33,251 nucleotides of DNA from NCBI GenBank assembly GCA_027596035.1, contig JADGJA010000178.1, positions 1 to 33,251 on the forward strand. Direction: 5' to 3'. Source of the stretch: Thoreauomyces humboldtii (Eukaryota > Chytridiomycota > Chytridiomycetes > Spizellomycetales > Powellomycetaceae). Shown in pieces: positions 31,831 through 33,251 of the stretch; position 1 is the stretch's first letter, and each line of letters begins with the position of its first letter. Under the pieces are notes generated by a model. It was given only the letters and a program-made list of their open reading frames with translations. It had not been told where the DNA came from and searched no databases. The translations under genes and the position numbers were made by a program.

Positions 31831-32226
31831 TCAGATATCCCTGGCGCCCTCCTTCTGCTTCATCGCATCTTTGAACTCCTTGCTCTTGTTCGCTCCATCC
31901 ACCTCTCCACCTTTGGCTCCCCCCTGCCTTCCCGCCTCCTGCTTGACCGACTTGGCGCCTGGTGCCGCCTTCTTGTTGTCCTTAGGGTGAGACGTCGTCT
32001 CGCGTTCGGCCGGGACCTGTCCCTTGCCTTGACTGTTGTTGCCGTACCCCGCCGCCGCCCGCGTCCGTGGCGACGTCCCGAAGCACCGGGACGGTCGGAA
32101 GAGGAGGGATGGAGGGGCGGTGTGGGAGGAGGAGGAGGCGACGGCGTGGGAGAGGGACGTGGTGATGAAGGTGTGCGTCTGGGAAGTTGGTCGGATCAGG
32201 AAGGAGGATCGGATGAAGGTCGACAT
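31831..32226 (-). CDS. Small basic protein with mitochondrial-type leader
   Basis: A 131-residue frame starting at ATG 32226 (an alternative start at 32286 adds 20). The N-terminus MSTFIRSSFLIRPTSQ has Arg, Ser and hydrophobic residues but no acids, and FRPSRCFGTSPRTR at about 43-56 resembles a matrix-protease cleavage region. The rest is hydrophilic, rich in Lys, Gly, Glu and Ala, probably disordered, ending KSKEFKDAMKQKEGARDI. I recognise no family. Evidence for a gene is the leader-like start, lack of introns needed, and spacing between two same-strand genes. Import into mitochondria is inference. Confidence 0.5.
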   Translation of the reverse strand: MSTFIRSSFLIRPTSQTHTFITTSLSHAVASSSSHTAPPSLLFRPSRCFGTSPRTRAAAGYGNNSQGKGQVPAERETTSHPKDNKKAAPGAKSVKQEAGRQGGAKGGEVDGANKSKEFKDAMKQKEGARDI

Positions 32227-32725
32227 TGCCAAGTGGATCGGTGGTTGAGTTCTTGTGTTGTTGATGTTCTCGCTCTTGGTATCCAAAGAGTCTTTGCAGA
32301 TAGATTTGAGCTGTTGCGTTGAGATATGCAGTTAGGTTTTGTTTTGAGCCTTATATCCCCCGCGTGTAAGTTGGGGGGGAATCGTCGTCATCGTCTGTCG
32401 AAAGTGCCGTTTTTTCTCCGCAGCAGGCTTCAACCCCACTCGATCCTCAGTCCTCACGCGTACGACTCTAATGTCGGGACGGTGTCACGGTGCTCCAGGC
32501 AGTCGATCGCAGGTCATAGCAGGGAGGTTATCGAGCAATGAGAGAGTACGGTCACGTAGGATATCAAGCCCATCCAATTCAGGTGTCCGGCTTTCGATAC
32601 ATGTACTTGCGGTCGATCGCAGTCACAGCAGGGACATGTCGAGCAATGAGAGTACAGTACGATAATCCAAAAAAAAAAATGGGAGGGAGAGAAGCAAAAA
32701 CGAGGCAAGAAAGGGAAGCGATACA
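32227..32725. other. Intergenic region with an imperfect direct repeat
   Basis: This lies between two minus-strand genes and should hold the 3' end of one and the promoter of the other. It contains a repeat pair described separately and an A11 run at 32669-32679. No gene is seen. Confidence 0.5.
32502..32655. repeat. Imperfect direct repeat of about 45 bases
   Basis: Copy 1 at 32502-32549 and copy 2 at 32612-32655 share GTCGATCGCAG, then TCAnAGCAGGGA, then TCGAGCAATGAGAG and GTAC, with small length differences (48 and 44 bases). Copies start 110 bases apart. The unit contains the palindrome CGATCG. It sits in the presumed promoter of the small basic protein gene. Confidence 0.75.
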
Positions 32726-33251
32726 TCACCCAGCAGCGGTCTTTTGTCTCTCCCTTTCTGCATCCGTCGCAGCAGCTTGAGTCCTCTCTCCCTCCTTTAA
32801 CAAGGCCTCCGAGCTCTTGCTCGACAGCATGCGAGGCATGTCCGGAAGCGACCCTGAAGACGTCGTGGTGGTATAGGCGCCAGGTTTGGCGGCCGTGACC
32901 TGGACCCTCTTGGCTGACATGACCGTCGGGACCACCATGGCCACCTGTCGAGGAACCGCAGCTGCAGCAGCCGCAGGTGGGGGAGGAGGGTGAGCTTTGA
33001 GTTCGTCGGCATCGAGCGTGGCCACCAGAGACAGGGCGGCCAGTTGGATCGCGTCCAGTGAGCTTCGCGCCTTGGACGCAGACTGAGACTGAACAGCGAC
33101 CACTTGGGGAGGCGGGTCGGAAGGGGGTCCGATGTTGGCGAGGATGTGAGTGGAACCGCCACCGCTGCCGGTACCGCCGCTTGCGTTGCTACTGGTGTTG
33201 CTGAGAGACTGGGCGGGAGGTGGTGGGCGAGGGGGAGCGGCTCTTTTGGGC
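32726..33251 (-). CDS. 3' end of a low-complexity protein gene, cut by window edge
   Basis: A minus-strand frame is open from the right edge to a stop at 32726, about 174 residues, with its 5' part outside the window. It is Pro, Ala, Ser and Gly-rich (runs of PPPPP and AAAAAA), with a helical segment SLDAIQLAALSLVATLDADEL and a charged tail. No family is recognised. The frame has strong third-position G/C bias and no stops, supporting coding, but low complexity on GC-rich DNA can mimic this. Upstream sequence would settle it. Confidence 0.5.
   Translation of the reverse strand, partial: PKRAAPPRPPPPAQSLSNTSSNASGGTGSGGGSTHILANIGPPSDPPPQVVAVQSQSASKARSSLDAIQLAALSLVATLDADELKAHPPPPPAAAAAAVPRQVAMVVPTVMSAKRVQVTAAKPGAYTTTTSSGSLPDMPRMLSSKSSEALLKEGERTQAAATDAERERQKTAAG

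Noticed and set aside
1..33251. tRNA genes, rRNA genes and CRISPR arrays
   Set aside because: I looked for B-box-like motifs, cloverleaf-sized structure and spaced repeats. Near matches, such as one at about 24980, lie inside coding exons and lack the rest of a tRNA.

Overview
The window reads as nuclear DNA of a flagellated (chytrid-type) fungus. It combines a division-1 chitin synthase and a fungal-style Dicer with DRC4/GAS8, a nexin-dynein regulatory complex subunit kept only by organisms with motile cilia or flagella. Most genes are split by short GT-AG introns, mostly 54-86 nt, which also fits. No species is claimed. All exon joins were read by eye from frame continuity, splice dinucleotides and family knowledge. 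No alignment or database search was run.

Layout. 1-2027: promoter and three-exon gene for ribosomal protein eS27 (+). 2028-5407: gene-poor, with a decayed DIRS-like reverse transcriptase, a scrambled Copia RNase H region and a primer-binding-site-like motif. 5408-7164: DRC4 (+). 7440-7925: PDRG1-like prefoldin (-), apparently frameshifted. 8156-9317: short-chain dehydrogenase (+). 9831-10986: quinone oxidoreductase (+). 11343-14720: alanyl-tRNA synthetase (-), divergent from histidyl-tRNA synthetase (+, 14858-16920). Both synthetases have an upstream ATG adding a mitochondrial-type leader and a second ATG for a cytosolic form. 17369-20545: long intronless disordered protein with a SUMO-interaction-like motif (-). 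20736-26321: complete 17-exon Dicer (-). 26616-27920: intronless tandem pRiA4b ORF-3-like protein (-), a good candidate for bacterial origin. 28248-31174: chitin synthase (-). 31831-32226: small basic protein with a mitochondrial-type leader (-). 32726-33251: 3' end of a low-complexity gene running off the right edge (-).

How the genes relate. eS27 and the two synthetases serve translation. DRC4 serves the zoospore flagellum and chitin synthase the wall. Dicer makes small RNAs, and the retroelement wreckage 16 kb away is the sort of target such a pathway restrains. From 33251 down to 17369 all six genes lie on the minus strand. That order alone does not show a joint function.

The points most worth a second look are the two-domain intronless pRiA4b-like gene, the disordered SIM-bearing protein just downstream of Dicer, the mirrored dual-start synthetase pair, the inverted Copia fragment, the complementary arms inside the long eS27 intron, the perfect 17-bp hairpin at 28017-28064, and the single-base frame break in the PDRG1-like gene.
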